From positions 1 to 45,841 of the forward strand of contig JAAYQV010000018.1 of assembly GCA_012519065.1 (NCBI GenBank): DNA of 45,841 bases. Direction: 5' to 3'. The translations under genes and the position numbers were made by a program. The DNA is from Phytoplasma sp. Lineage in GTDB: Bacteria; Bacillota_I; Bacilli_A; Acholeplasmatales; Acholeplasmataceae. The notes below the pieces were generated by a model. The model searched no databases. It saw only the letters and a program-made list of their open reading frames with translations, and was not told where the DNA came from. This document shows positions 17,593 through 27,044 of this stretch, piece after piece; position 1 is the stretch's first letter, and every line of letters begins with the position of its first letter.

Positions 17593-18177
17593 ATGAAAAA
17601 ACTAATAATAGACGTCTCAACAGACACCCAAATTGTTATCCTTTCTGTGCTAGGAAAACCAGAAATTATTAAAACCAGATTAGGTAAAAAAGACCACTCA
17701 GCATACATGATTCCATTAATTGATGAAACCTTAAAAGAAGGTGGAATTAACATTAAAGAAATTGATCAAATCATCGTTGGAGTAGGACCAGGTTCTTACA
17801 CGGGATTAAGGGTTGCGGTTATGACAGCTAAAATGCTTGCCTATACCAACCAAATACCACTTTATACCATTAGCAGCTTACAACTTTTAACCAGTGGTTA
17901 TGATGGTCAAATAACTGCCATGATAGATGCAAGAAATCAAAATTATTTTAGTGGAGTATATGAACAATCTGAAGTTGTTTTAAAAGAAGGACTCTATCAT
18001 CTCGATGAATTAAAAAAATATCCGAATCACATCATCATTAATCATGAGACCATCAAGATTGATTTAAGTAAAATAGAACATCGTTTTATGTTGGTAGAAA
18101 ATCCACATGAACTGATTCCAAATTACTTAAGAATCACAGAAGCGGAAAGAAATCATGATCAAAAAAATAACCATTGA
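17593..18177 (+). CDS. tsaB: t6A biosynthesis protein TsaB
   Basis: A 194-residue ASKHA-fold partner that holds TsaD and TsaE together. LIIDVSTDTQIV is the phosphate-1-like start, and VGVGPGSYTGLRVAV is the family hallmark. It starts one base after the tsaE stop. Its TGA stop lies 23 bases inside rimI. The C-terminal part is short compared with E. coli TsaB, as in many Firmicutes. Confidence 0.94.
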   Translation: MKKLIIDVSTDTQIVILSVLGKPEIIKTRLGKKDHSAYMIPLIDETLKEGGINIKEIDQIIVGVGPGSYTGLRVAVMTAKMLAYTNQIPLYTISSLQLLTSGYDGQITAMIDARNQNYFSGVYEQSEVVLKEGLYHLDELKKYPNHIIINHETIKIDLSKIEHRFMLVENPHELIPNYLRITEAERNHDQKNNH

Positions 18178-18586
18178 AAATCTAGAAGATATTGTAAATC
18201 TAGAAAAAAAACACTTAAACCAAACATTAGGTTATGATTTTTTAAACCAAGAACTTACTACCAACCCATATACTTACATGATTGGCTATGAAAAAGAAAA
18301 GAAACTTATAGGATATTTAAGTGCAAGAATTTTTGAAGAAAACGCAGAAATTCTAAACATTGTTGTAGAAAAAGAGTTTCAAAAACAAGGGATTGGAACC
18401 AAATTGCTTCAAACATTAATAAACGAAGTTGAAAAAAGAAAAATAAAAAGCATTATTTTAGAAGTGAGAGCATCCAATCATAACGCTCAAAAGCTATACC
18501 AAGCATTAGGGTTTGAAAAAATACTTACCAAACCAGATTACTACCCTAATGAAGATGCGTATATATATTTATGGAAGAAGGATTAA
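18155..18586 (+). CDS. rimI: GNAT N-acetyltransferase RimI-like
   Basis: A 143-residue GNAT protein, annotated as ribosomal protein S18-alanine N-acetyltransferase from family and context. The acetyl-CoA loop is [15 protein letters not shown], preceded by [29 protein letters not shown] is the typical RimI C-terminal segment. It overlaps tsaB by 23 bases and precedes tsaD by one base. The tsaB-rimI-tsaD order is common in Firmicutes. Confidence 0.9.
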   Translation: MIKKITIENLEDIVNLEKKHLNQTLGYDFLNQELTTNPYTYMIGYEKEKKLIGYLSARIFEENAEILNIVVEKEFQKQGIGTKLLQTLINEVEKRKIKSIILEVRASNHNAQKLYQALGFEKILTKPDYYPNEDAYIYLWKKD

Positions 18587-18587
18587 A

Positions 18588-19586
18588 ATGATTATATTAT
18601 CAGTAGAATCAAGCTGTGATGAAACCAGTGTTGCAATTACCAAAAATGGGAAAGAAGTTTTATCAAACATCGTACTTTCTCAAATTGATATTCACAAAGT
18701 CTTTGGAGGTGTAGTTCCTGAAGTAGCTTCAAGACAACATGTGGAACATATGACACAAGTTTTTGAGCAAGCCATTAAACAAGCAAATGTCAAAATAGAA
18801 GACATTGATTTTGTTGCTGTAACACAAGGGCCAGGATTGATAGGAGCGCTTTTGGTAGGCATTAATGCAGCAGTTGCTTTTGCATACAGTCACGATAAAC
18901 CAATCATGGGTGTTAATCACTTATTAGGGCACATCTATGCATCTCAAATTGAAAATGAAATGAAGTTTCCAGCGGTTATTTTATTAGTTTCAGGCGGACA
19001 TACAGAACTTTTATATATGAAAGATCACCTAGACATTCAACTTCTTGGAACAACTTTAGATGATGCTGTGGGGGAGGCGTATGATAAAGTAGCCAGAACG
19101 CTTGGTTTAAGTTATCCAGGAGGACCGATTGTTGATAAGTTAGCCCATCTTGGAGAAGATACTTATAATTTGCCTAGAGTTTTTCTAAACCAAGAGGAAT
19201 TTAATTTTAGTTTTTCAGGGTTAAAAAGTGCAGTTATTAACTTAGTTCATAATGCTAATCAAAAAAATGAAACCATCCATGTTGAAAACATGTGTAAATC
19301 TTTTCAAGAAAGTGTCACAGATGTCTTAGTTGAAAAAACTAAAAAAGCTGCTCAAAGATATCAAGCTAAACAAATCATTGTTGCTGGTGGTGTTGCTGCC
19401 AATAAAGGATTAAGAGAAAAATTAAGAAAAGAAATTAATGATATAGAAATCATTATACCAAGCATTAAATATTGTACAGATCAAGCTGCAATGATTGGTA
19501 TTGCAGCCTATTATCAAAATCAAAAAAAGAAGGCAGAAAAAAATTACTTCATTAAAGGTGATTCTACACTTCCTATCGCAAATTAA
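18588..19586 (+). CDS. tsaD: tRNA N6-adenosine threonylcarbamoyltransferase TsaD
   Basis: The catalytic t6A transferase, 332 residues. The listed start at 18513 runs back through rimI. ATG 18588, preceded by AGAAGGA, gives the family's usual [17 protein letters not shown] terminus. Metal-binding HxxxH is NHLLGH (His111, His115). Substrate loops are LVSGGHTEL and SYPGGP, and [12 protein letters not shown] precedes a C-terminal Asp-containing CTDQAAMI segment. It closes the tsaE-tsaB-rimI-tsaD run. Confidence 0.96.
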   Translation: MIILSVESSCDETSVAITKNGKEVLSNIVLSQIDIHKVFGGVVPEVASRQHVEHMTQVFEQAIKQANVKIEDIDFVAVTQGPGLIGALLVGINAAVAFAYSHDKPIMGVNHLLGHIYASQIENEMKFPAVILLVSGGHTELLYMKDHLDIQLLGTTLDDAVGEAYDKVARTLGLSYPGGPIVDKLAHLGEDTYNLPRVFLNQEEFNFSFSGLKSAVINLVHNANQKNETIHVENMCKSFQESVTDVLVEKTKKAAQRYQAKQIIVAGGVAANKGLREKLRKEINDIEIIIPSIKYCTDQAAMIGIAAYYQNQKKKAEKNYFIKGDSTLPIAN

Positions 19587-19606
19587 AAGTATCTTTTTAA
19601 AAATAT

Positions 19607-19615
19607 GATAAAATA
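19607..19615 (+). promoter_or_regulatory. Extended -10 promoter of the 558-aa protein gene
   Basis: TGATAAAAT fits TGNTAAAAT, with no clear -35. The start codon lies 35 bases downstream, preceded by GGGAGGTGG. Confidence 0.6.
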
Positions 19616-19650
19616 AAGTATAAATTATCAATACCACGGGAGGTGGACCT

Positions 19651-21327
19651 ATGTTTTTGTTTAGATTTGTTTTTAAATTAATCAAATATATCTTCGTTTT
19701 TCTACTGATTTTATTAATTTTACCAATCACCTTGCTTGGATTTATGTATAAAAACGAAGCACCAAAAATAGAAAACTACCAAGAAATTCAAAGCATTGAA
19801 GAAAGTGTTGCGATTTCTTTAGATGATTTTCTTAAAAGTACCACACAGGATAAATTGGTAGTAGGAGTTGAGGGTGACAACATCAACGCAACGATTAAAG
19901 AGATGTTTATAAAAATGAGTGCAGAAAACCCAACATTTAATCCTAACTATTTAAACCCAGATGTAGAAGAAAAAGACAGTAAATACGCCGCTAAACTTGC
20001 TAACAACATGGTGGGGTTTAAAGGGGCTTGGCTTGAATATAACCAAGATACCATTATTTTAAAAACCAGCGCAGATATAGAGTTAGCATCATTTCTTGTG
20101 TATAAAACAAGTTTAAGAGTAGAAATAACAGTCATAGAAGAAAATGATATCATTACTCTAACCGTTAAAAAAATAAGTATTGGTAATCTTTCTGCAAACT
20201 GGATATACAATCTAGCACGCACAGGTCTTATCAAACTACAAAATATTGATTTAAGTCAAATGATTAATGAAAAATTACCAGTAGGCCACTTTGATGCAGA
20301 AAAAAGAGTCCTAACCGTTTCAAGACAAGAACTTTATAGTTTTTTAGAAACAGCAGGCAACGATGACCAAAACATGGCAATGCTAATGGAACTTATTAGA
20401 ACCATTGATATTTTAAACATTCACATTGGTGAATCAAAAATGGGACTAGAAATAGCTTTAGGAAAACTTAAGGCAATGCTTGAATTAAACGAAGATATTA
20501 GACACCTAGAAACCCAAGAAGAAGTTTTCCAGGTCATTAAAGGACAATTAGCAAGCATCCTAATTTCTGCTTTATCACCTGATGCAGATGAATATGTTAA
20601 TTTAGATATTCGTGAAAAAGAATTAAATGAAATATTAAACTATTATTTAAATCAAGAAACATTATTAGAAAAAGACCTTCCTTTAGGAAGCAAAAACTTT
20701 AAATTAACTATGAAACCAATTTTAACCAAACTAGAAACCGGCGTCATGAAGTTAAGTATTAGATTTGAATTAGCTAACCAAGAAGACGATAACTTCATAG
20801 CGGAAATCGTAGTTAATGTTTTACCTAAGCCATCAACACAAAACCCAGCTGACTTAATCTTTGAAGTGACGAGCATAGATATTGGAGAAACAAACATCCA
20901 AACAACCTCAGAGTTATGGATTAATTTACAGCAAATTTTAAAAGATGCACTGACAAGTGATAAAATAGTAGTAGAAGAAAATGAAATCATCTTAAAAGAT
21001 TTCATGTCAGAGTTTGTTCAAACAGGAACTACCGTAGAAGAAATTCTTGTTTTAAATGGAAAACTCAGATTTAAAATCAAACCAGAAAATCAAGCAACAT
21101 TAAATGAAATCAAAAATGAAATTAAAGATATTTTAGATATCATTAATAATGATGCAAACAATGAATTTGATATCGATACTACGGCACCGGTTGAAGATAT
21201 TCTAGACTACGTTAATGAACTAGATGAAACTCAAAAAGAAGAATTATACGAAACTATTGCAAACGAATTACAAGATAAAGGTATTGATCTTTCAGATATC
21301 TTAGCTGCATTAGGCCAAACGCCTTAA
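19651..21327 (+). CDS. Membrane-anchored exported protein, unknown function
   Basis: A 558-residue protein with a basic start and one strong hydrophobic helix (about residues 6-31, LLILLILPITLLGFM). No lipobox cysteine follows, so it is probably anchored by an uncleaved signal with the rest outside the membrane. The remainder is acidic and rich in Asn, Glu, Leu and Ile. ISIGNLSANWIYNLARTGL followed by a predicted amphipathic segment faintly recalls YpmS/DUF2140-type exported domains; this is a weak resemblance. The C-terminal 60 residues are strongly acidic and Asp-rich (DINNDANNEFDIDTT). It is a single-gene unit with its own promoter and terminator. I cannot assign a function. Confidence 0.75.
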   Translation: MFLFRFVFKLIKYIFVFLLILLILPITLLGFMYKNEAPKIENYQEIQSIEESVAISLDDFLKSTTQDKLVVGVEGDNINATIKEMFIKMSAENPTFNPNYLNPDVEEKDSKYAAKLANNMVGFKGAWLEYNQDTIILKTSADIELASFLVYKTSLRVEITVIEENDIITLTVKKISIGNLSANWIYNLARTGLIKLQNIDLSQMINEKLPVGHFDAEKRVLTVSRQELYSFLETAGNDDQNMAMLMELIRTIDILNIHIGESKMGLEIALGKLKAMLELNEDIRHLETQEEVFQVIKGQLASILISALSPDADEYVNLDIREKELNEILNYYLNQETLLEKDLPLGSKNFKLTMKPILTKLETGVMKLSIRFELANQEDDNFIAEIVVNVLPKPSTQNPADLIFEVTSIDIGETNIQTTSELWINLQQILKDALTSDKIVVEENEIILKDFMSEFVQTGTTVEEILVLNGKLRFKIKPENQATLNEIKNEIKDILDIINNDANNEFDIDTTAPVEDILDYVNELDETQKEELYETIANELQDKGIDLSDILAALGQTP

Positions 21328-21345
21328 TATTATAAATAGAATAAG

Positions 21346-21372
21346 AAAAGACGCCTCATGCGTCTTTTTTTA
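21346..21372 (+). terminator. Terminator after the 558-aa exported protein
   Basis: AAAAGACGC, loop CTCAT, GCGTCTTTT and a long T-run, shortly after the stop. Confidence 0.88.
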
Positions 21373-21407
21373 AAATTAACTACACGCTATGAAAAAAACA
21401 TATAATA

Positions 21408-21416
21408 TGGTAAAAT
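21408..21416 (+). promoter_or_regulatory. Possible extended -10 promoter of GT-PlsC gene
   Basis: TGGTAAAAT fits TGNTAAAAT. TATAAT also occurs just upstream at 21401-21406, so the exact -10 is uncertain. Confidence 0.5.
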
Positions 21417-21451
21417 TATAGGGCAAAGGAAAAGGAAAATAGGTGATAATT

Positions 21452-23236
21452 ATGGTTATTGTTTTTATCATTGACAACTATAAAAGTTTAACCAATGGCA
21501 CGATGATCACAGCACATAGATTTGCAGAAAAACTAAGAACTTTTGGTCATGAGGTTAGAATTGTCACAAACGATCTTACTGGAGAAGACATATATACATT
21601 AAAAACAAGATACATTCCAGTCGTTAGTGATGTTGCAAAGGGACAAAATATAACATTTTCTAAACCAAATAAGAAAGTACTTAAAAGCGCTTTTGAGGGT
21701 GCTGATGTTATTCATGTCTTTATGCCGTGGAAAACATCAAAAAAAGCTATCAAGCTTGCAAAAAAATTAGATATCCCTGTAACTAGTGCCTTTCACGTTC
21801 AACCAGAAAACATTATTTATGGTGCAGGAATGAAACGCTTTAAAAAAATACTAGCACCAATCATATATAAACATTTTAAAAGATTTTTTAAAAAAACCAG
21901 ACACGTTCATTGCCCATCAAACTTTATTGCAAACGAACTTAAAAGAAATAAATATCCCAATCAATTGCACGTTATTTCAAACGGGATAGATGATGATTTT
22001 ATATATAAAGAGAAAACTAAAAAAACAGATAAATATCATATCATGATGATTGGTAGATTATCTGCAGAAAAAAGACAAGATGTTATTTTACATGCGGTTG
22101 CAAAAAGCAAATACAAAGATAACATTCAATTAACCTTCGCAGGAGCAGGTCCTAAAAAGAAAAGTATTGAAAACTTAGCTAAAAAACTAGGTGTTTCAGT
22201 TGAATTTGGATTTTATAACAAAGAAGAATTAATCCAGAAAATTCATGAGCAAGACTTATATATTCACGCGGCAGACGTAGAAATTGAAGCTATTTCTTGT
22301 TTAGAAGCCATCGCCTCAGGAAGAGTTCCAATCATAGCAAACTCACCTAAAAGTGCAACGCCACAGTTTGCTTTAGATGAGCGCAGCTTATTTGAAGCAG
22401 GAAATCCAGATAGCCTAAAAGAAAAAATAGAATACTGGTTAGATCATGAAGAAGAAAGAAAAAGAATGGAAAAGATTTATGCTAATTCAGGGACAAAATA
22501 TCATTTAAATGGTGCAGTTAAAAGATTTGAAGAAATGCTTCAAGAAGCGATTAAAGACAATAAAAACAACAAACTATCTAAAAGTAAAACAGGAAAAAAA
22601 ATAACTAAGCAAGTTAATAAAACTAAAGTTATTAGAACCTTTACAACGTTTTTCTATTATTTAGTGGTCCCTATTTTAATGGTGTATAACAAAATATATC
22701 TGAAGGTAAAAATTAAGAATAAGAAAAACTTAAGACAAGTCAAAGGTGGAGCTATTTTAATTTCAAATCATGTACACACCCTAGATTCTGTTATGTCAGG
22801 AATTGCTGCATTCCCTAAAAAAGTTGTTTTTACAGGGATGAAAGAAAATTTTGAAAGACCAGTCATCGGACAACTCGTTAGAGCATTAGGAGCTATTCCT
22901 ACACCAGAAACCATTTTAGAAAATAGAATCTTTTTTAATGAATTGTCTAAACAAGCTAGAAAAGGAAAATATATTCATTTTTTTCCTGAAGGAGAATTAA
23001 TTAAAGAGGATGAAAAATTAAGAAATTTTAAAAAAGGAGCCTTCAAATTAGCAGTAGATTCATCAGTCCCAATCATTCCAATTAGAATTAACTTTCAAGA
23101 CAAAGAGGGCATCAAAAAGAAAAAAATCATTTTAAACATTGGAAAACCTATGTTTCCAGATTACAGTTTAAATTCTAAAAACGCATTAGAGAAATTAAAA
23201 ATAGAAACAGAAGAAGCAATGAATAAACTCATTTAA
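21452..23236 (+). CDS. Glycosyltransferase (GT4)-PlsC acyltransferase fusion
   Basis: A single 594-residue ORF with two enzyme domains. Residues 1 to about 370 are a GT-B glycosyltransferase of family GT4: [14 protein letters not shown] at the start, [13 protein letters not shown] in the second domain, and the EX7E motif (Glu277 to Glu285) before [10 protein letters not shown]. After a lysine-rich linker with a hydrophobic stretch ([14 protein letters not shown]), residues about 405-594 are a PlsC-type acyltransferase: the NHX4D motif is NHVHTLD (439-445) and FPEG is at 511-514. GT4 enzymes of this type glucosylate diacylglycerol in mollicutes, so a glycolipid role is likely (inference). The listed GTG at 21443 is in the AGGTGAT ribosome binding site; ATG 21452 is the start. 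Confidence 0.88.
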   Translation: MVIVFIIDNYKSLTNGTMITAHRFAEKLRTFGHEVRIVTNDLTGEDIYTLKTRYIPVVSDVAKGQNITFSKPNKKVLKSAFEGADVIHVFMPWKTSKKAIKLAKKLDIPVTSAFHVQPENIIYGAGMKRFKKILAPIIYKHFKRFFKKTRHVHCPSNFIANELKRNKYPNQLHVISNGIDDDFIYKEKTKKTDKYHIMMIGRLSAEKRQDVILHAVAKSKYKDNIQLTFAGAGPKKKSIENLAKKLGVSVEFGFYNKEELIQKIHEQDLYIHAADVEIEAISCLEAIASGRVPIIANSPKSATPQFALDERSLFEAGNPDSLKEKIEYWLDHEEERKRMEKIYANSGTKYHLNGAVKRFEEMLQEAIKDNKNNKLSKSKTGKKITKQVNKTKVIRTFTTFFYYLVVPILMVYNKIYLKVKIKNKKNLRQVKGGAILISNHVHTLDSVMSGIAAFPKKVVFTGMKENFERPVIGQLVRALGAIPTPETILENRIFFNELSKQARKGKYIHFFPEGELIKEDEKLRNFKKGAFKLAVDSSVPIIPIRINFQDKEGIKKKKIILNIGKPMFPDYSLNSKNALEKLKIETEEAMNKLI

Positions 23237-23247
23237 AAGGTGATAAC

Positions 23248-24876
23248 ATGAAAGATCAATCAAACTTTATTAAAACAATTATGGAAGAAGATTTAAAAAG
23301 TGGGAAACATACTGAAATCATCACAAGATTCCCACCAGAACCAAATGGCTTTTTACATATCGGCCATGCTAGGGCAATTATAACAAATTTTGAACTAGCT
23401 AAACTATATGGGGGAAAAACCAATTTAAGATTTGATGATACAAATCCTGAAAAAGAAGAAGATAAGTATGTTAAAGCAATCATAGAAGATGTTAAATGGT
23501 TAGGGTATGAACCAAGCAATATTTTATATGCCTCAGATTACTTTACTGAAATGTATGAAAGAGCCATCATACTTATTAAAAAAGGATTAGCCTTTGTAGA
23601 TGACCTAACAGCAGAGCAAATAGCTGAATATAGAGGAAGCATCACAGAACCAGGGAAAGAATCACCTTATCGTAATAGAAGTATAGAAGAAAACCTTAAA
23701 TTATTTGAAGAAATGGCAAACGGGATGTACAAAGAAGGAGAAAAAGTATTAAGAGCAAAAATTGATATGAAAAGCCCTAATATGAACATGAGAGATCCTG
23801 TCTTATACCGTATATCCTATGCAGAACACCATAACACTGGAAAAAAATGGTGTATCTATCCAATGTATGATTATGCGCATCCGCTGGAAGATGCTATTGA
23901 AAACATTACCCACTCCCTATGTTCTTTAGAATTTGAAGATCATAGACCACTTTATGATTGGGTAGTCAGAGAAACCGAAATACCATCAACACCAAGACAA
24001 ATTGAGTTTGGTCGTTTAGGTATTGAAAACACAGTCATGAGTAAAAGATACTTAAAATACCTTGTAGATAATCAATTAGTTACAGGGTGGGATGACCCAA
24101 GAATGCCGACATTAAGCGGTATTAGAAGAAGAGGATACACACCAAATGCTATAAAGAATTTCGTTTTATCCACAGGATTATCCAAGGTAAACTCTGTTGT
24201 AAGTAAAGACATGTTAGAGGCAGCCATTAGAGATGATCTTCAAGAAGTAGCAAAAAGAGCTATGGCAGTGATTAATCCGCTTAAGGTAACCATCACTAAT
24301 TATCCAGAAGATCAAATCGAATATATGACGATCCCATATCATCCAGAAAAAGATTTAGGGGAAAGAAAACTTGCTTTTGGACGACATATTTACATTGAAA
24401 AAGAAGATTTTGAAGAAGTAAAACCAAATAAAAAATATAAGAGACTATCCTTAGGAGAAGAAGTTAGATTATTTAATGCTTACTTTATTAAAGCAGAAAA
24501 AGTTATTAAAGATGATGAAGGAAATATCATAGAAGTATTAGCAACCTATGATCCTGAAACTAAAAGCGGCAGTGGGTTTAATGCAAGAAAACCAAATGGA
24601 ACTATCCATTTTGTAGAAGCAACAACCGCGATCAAAGCTCAATTTAATTTCTTTGAAGATTTACTAGATAACGATGATAAAAAAACATTAGACGAAAGAT
24701 TTAATCATCACTCATGGATTAAAAAAGAAGGATTTGTTGAATCATCTTTAAAAGATGTTAAAGACTTAGAAAAATTCCAATTTCTAAGACTAGGCTATTT
24801 TAGCGTTGATCAAAAAGAGGGCGTTAAAATGAATTTTAACGAAGTAGTACCTCTTAAAAGCTCATATCAAAAATAA
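23248..24876 (+). CDS. glnS: Glutaminyl-tRNA synthetase
   Basis: A 542-residue class I synthetase that charges tRNA-Gln directly. The N-terminal [15 protein letters not shown] carries the HIGH motif. [12 protein letters not shown] follows, and the KMSKS equivalent is VMSKRYL near residue 263. [18 protein letters not shown] is specific to GlnRS over GluRS. The C-terminal anticodon-binding barrels are present, and length is close to E. coli GlnRS. It starts 11 bases after the fusion gene, with AGGTGATAAC as ribosome binding site. Most low-GC Gram-positives lack this enzyme and use GatCAB transamidation. Confidence 0.95.
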   Translation: MKDQSNFIKTIMEEDLKSGKHTEIITRFPPEPNGFLHIGHARAIITNFELAKLYGGKTNLRFDDTNPEKEEDKYVKAIIEDVKWLGYEPSNILYASDYFTEMYERAIILIKKGLAFVDDLTAEQIAEYRGSITEPGKESPYRNRSIEENLKLFEEMANGMYKEGEKVLRAKIDMKSPNMNMRDPVLYRISYAEHHNTGKKWCIYPMYDYAHPLEDAIENITHSLCSLEFEDHRPLYDWVVRETEIPSTPRQIEFGRLGIENTVMSKRYLKYLVDNQLVTGWDDPRMPTLSGIRRRGYTPNAIKNFVLSTGLSKVNSVVSKDMLEAAIRDDLQEVAKRAMAVINPLKVTITNYPEDQIEYMTIPYHPEKDLGERKLAFGRHIYIEKEDFEEVKPNKKYKRLSLGEEVRLFNAYFIKAEKVIKDDEGNIIEVLATYDPETKSGSGFNARKPNGTIHFVEATTAIKAQFNFFEDLLDNDDKKTLDERFNHHSWIKKEGFVESSLKDVKDLEKFQFLRLGYFSVDQKEGVKMNFNEVVPLKSSYQK

Positions 24877-24887
24877 GGATGATTAAA

Positions 24888-26984
24888 ATGGCACAAAAAG
24901 AAACGTGGCTAGAAGAATTAAATGATGAACAAAGAAAAGCGGTAACCTACGAAAGTGGGCCGCTTTTTGTTGTAGCAGGCGCAGGGACAGGAAAAACAAA
25001 AACTTTAACCTCTAGAATCGGTTATTTAATTAAATATCAAAACATTGAACCATATAACATTTTAGCAGTCACTTTTACCAATAAAGCCGCCAGAGAAATG
25101 AAAGAAAGATTGCTAGATATGGTAGGGCCACATGCAGAAGGAACAACCATTTCTACCTTCCATTCATTTGGGCTTAAGGTTCTTAGAAAATTCATAGAAG
25201 AATTGCCATATGGACTTACGTCAAACTTTAGTGTCATAGATGATGAAGATAGTAAGAAAATCATTAAAGACGTTACAAAAGAGCTTAATTTAGATGCTAA
25301 AGAATATCCACTACGTTTTATGAGAAATTTTATTTCAAACTATAAAACCAAAAGAGAAACATTCATAGAAGATGATAACTATGAAAGAATTTTTCAAGCA
25401 TACAAAAAATATCTACTTAAAAATAATTTACTAGATTTTGATGATCTACTCATCTATACATATGAACTTTTGATTCAAAGTGAAAAAACAAGAACATATT
25501 TACAAACCAGATACACTCAAATATTGGTAGATGAATTTCAAGATACCGACAAAATCCAATATGCAATCATAAGTATCATGGCCTCATTACATAAAAATTT
25601 ATTTGTCGTTGGAGATCCTGATCAAAGTATCTACTCATTTAGAGGTGCAGATTATGAAAATACAAAAAAGTTTTTAAACGAATTTGGAAATCAGCACATC
25701 CTTGACCGCAACTATCGATCTACCAATAAAATCTTATCAAAAGCAAATAAACTCATTAAACATAACCAAGTAAGACCGTTTGAAAAAGATTTAAAAAGTG
25801 ATTTAGGAGAGGGTTCGGATATCATATATATGCCTTCAGATAGCGATTATAGGGAATCTGCCATGGTAGTTAATGAAATTAGAAGACTGATTGCCTCTGG
25901 TTCTTACCAATATGAAGATATCGCAATTCTTTATAGAAATAATTCATTAAGTAGACACTTTGAAGATGCCTTAATTCAAATGGGGTTACCATACGTCATT
26001 TATGGTGGTATCTCCTTTTATGAACGATTAGAAATTAAAGATATTCTAGCCTATGTTAGAGTCATATTAAATCCACATCAAGATTTCTATGTAAAAAGAA
26101 TCATTAATACACCTAAAAGACAAATAGGTTTAACGACCATTTCAAAATTAGAACAACACGCACATGAAACAGGACTATCTATGTTTGATGCAATTGAAAG
26201 CTTAGATGTAAATAAACCAACCAAAGAAAGACTACTTACTTTTAAAAATCTCATTAAAGACCTTAGACTTAAATTAGAGCAAATCGATAAACTAAAAGAG
26301 ATTGTCATGATGGTATTTAAAGAAACAGGGTATCAACAAATGCTTATTGATGAAAAAGATGATGTTGCAACAGAAAGAATGGAAAACATCAAAGAGTTAA
26401 GTTCAGTCTTTTATCAAGCAGACTTTATATACAAAGGCAACATTATTGAAAAAACGATTCAATTACTAGATCAAATCGCTTTATATACGGATTTAGATAA
26501 AAAAGATAGCGACGGAGATGTCATCAAATTATCTACCTATCATCAAGTTAAAGGCTTAGAATTTAAAGTGGTCTTTATGGTTGCTATGGAAGAGGGTATT
26601 TTTCCAAGTTCGCACTCAAACTATAACCCAGAAGAATTAGAAGAAGAAAGAAGAATTGCCTATGTAGGCGTAACTAGAGCTAAAGAGAAATTATATTTAA
26701 GTTATGCTTATCAAAGAGTTTTATACGGCCAATTTTTAGACCAGACACCTTCTAGATTCATCAAAGAAATGGGATTGTTAGAAACTAAAAAAGAACCAAG
26801 CGTGGCTCAAAAAACTTATCAAGAAACCAATACTCAACTAAAACCAAGTGATAAAGTTAGTCACACTGTTTTTGGTAACGGTGTTGTCATCACAGTGGAT
26901 GGAGATATCGCAACTATTGCTTTTCCAATGCCGCATGGCTTAAAAAAACTTATACAAACACATCCATCTATTAAAAAAATATAA
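24888..26984 (+). CDS. pcrA: ATP-dependent DNA helicase PcrA/UvrD
   Basis: A 698-residue SF1A 3'-5' helicase for nucleotide excision repair and replication. The Q motif is LNDEQRKAV, Walker A is AGAGTGKTKT (about 29-38), and motif II is VDEFQDTD. Motif III is GDPDQSIYSFRG, motif IV is RNYRS, motif V is STYHQVKGLEF, and motif VI is EEERRIAYVGVTRAKEKL. A Tudor-like C-terminal patch (PSDKVSHTVFGNGVV) is kept, as in Bacillus PcrA. AAGGAT suggests ATG 24888 rather than the listed 24879. In Bacillus pcrA precedes ligA; here a small helicase is inserted between them. Confidence 0.95.
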   Translation: MAQKETWLEELNDEQRKAVTYESGPLFVVAGAGTGKTKTLTSRIGYLIKYQNIEPYNILAVTFTNKAAREMKERLLDMVGPHAEGTTISTFHSFGLKVLRKFIEELPYGLTSNFSVIDDEDSKKIIKDVTKELNLDAKEYPLRFMRNFISNYKTKRETFIEDDNYERIFQAYKKYLLKNNLLDFDDLLIYTYELLIQSEKTRTYLQTRYTQILVDEFQDTDKIQYAIISIMASLHKNLFVVGDPDQSIYSFRGADYENTKKFLNEFGNQHILDRNYRSTNKILSKANKLIKHNQVRPFEKDLKSDLGEGSDIIYMPSDSDYRESAMVVNEIRRLIASGSYQYEDIAILYRNNSLSRHFEDALIQMGLPYVIYGGISFYERLEIKDILAYVRVILNPHQDFYVKRIINTPKRQIGLTTISKLEQHAHETGLSMFDAIESLDVNKPTKERLLTFKNLIKDLRLKLEQIDKLKEIVMMVFKETGYQQMLIDEKDDVATERMENIKELSSVFYQADFIYKGNIIEKTIQLLDQIALYTDLDKKDSDGDVIKLSTYHQVKGLEFKVVFMVAMEEGIFPSSHSNYNPEELEEERRIAYVGVTRAKEKLYLSYAYQRVLYGQFLDQTPSRFIKEMGLLETKKEPSVAQKTYQETNTQLKPSDKVSHTVFGNGVVITVDGDIATIAFPMPHGLKKLIQTHPSIKKI

Positions 26985-27009
26985 AAGAAGTTTTAAACTT
27001 CTTTTTTTT
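26983..27009 (+). terminator. Terminator hairpin after pcrA
   Basis: AAAAGAAG and CTTCTTTT form an eight-bp stem around TTTTAAA and run into eight T residues. The next ribosome binding site is 26 bases further on. Confidence 0.78.
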
Positions 27010-27044
27010 ATAAACAAAACGCCTAATATTAAATAGGTGAAAAA

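Noticed and set aside
19422-19730. 102-aa minus-strand ORF across the tsaD/19651 junction
   Set aside because: It covers the antisense of tsaD's conserved C terminus and the promoter region; no supporting ribosome binding site or homology pattern.
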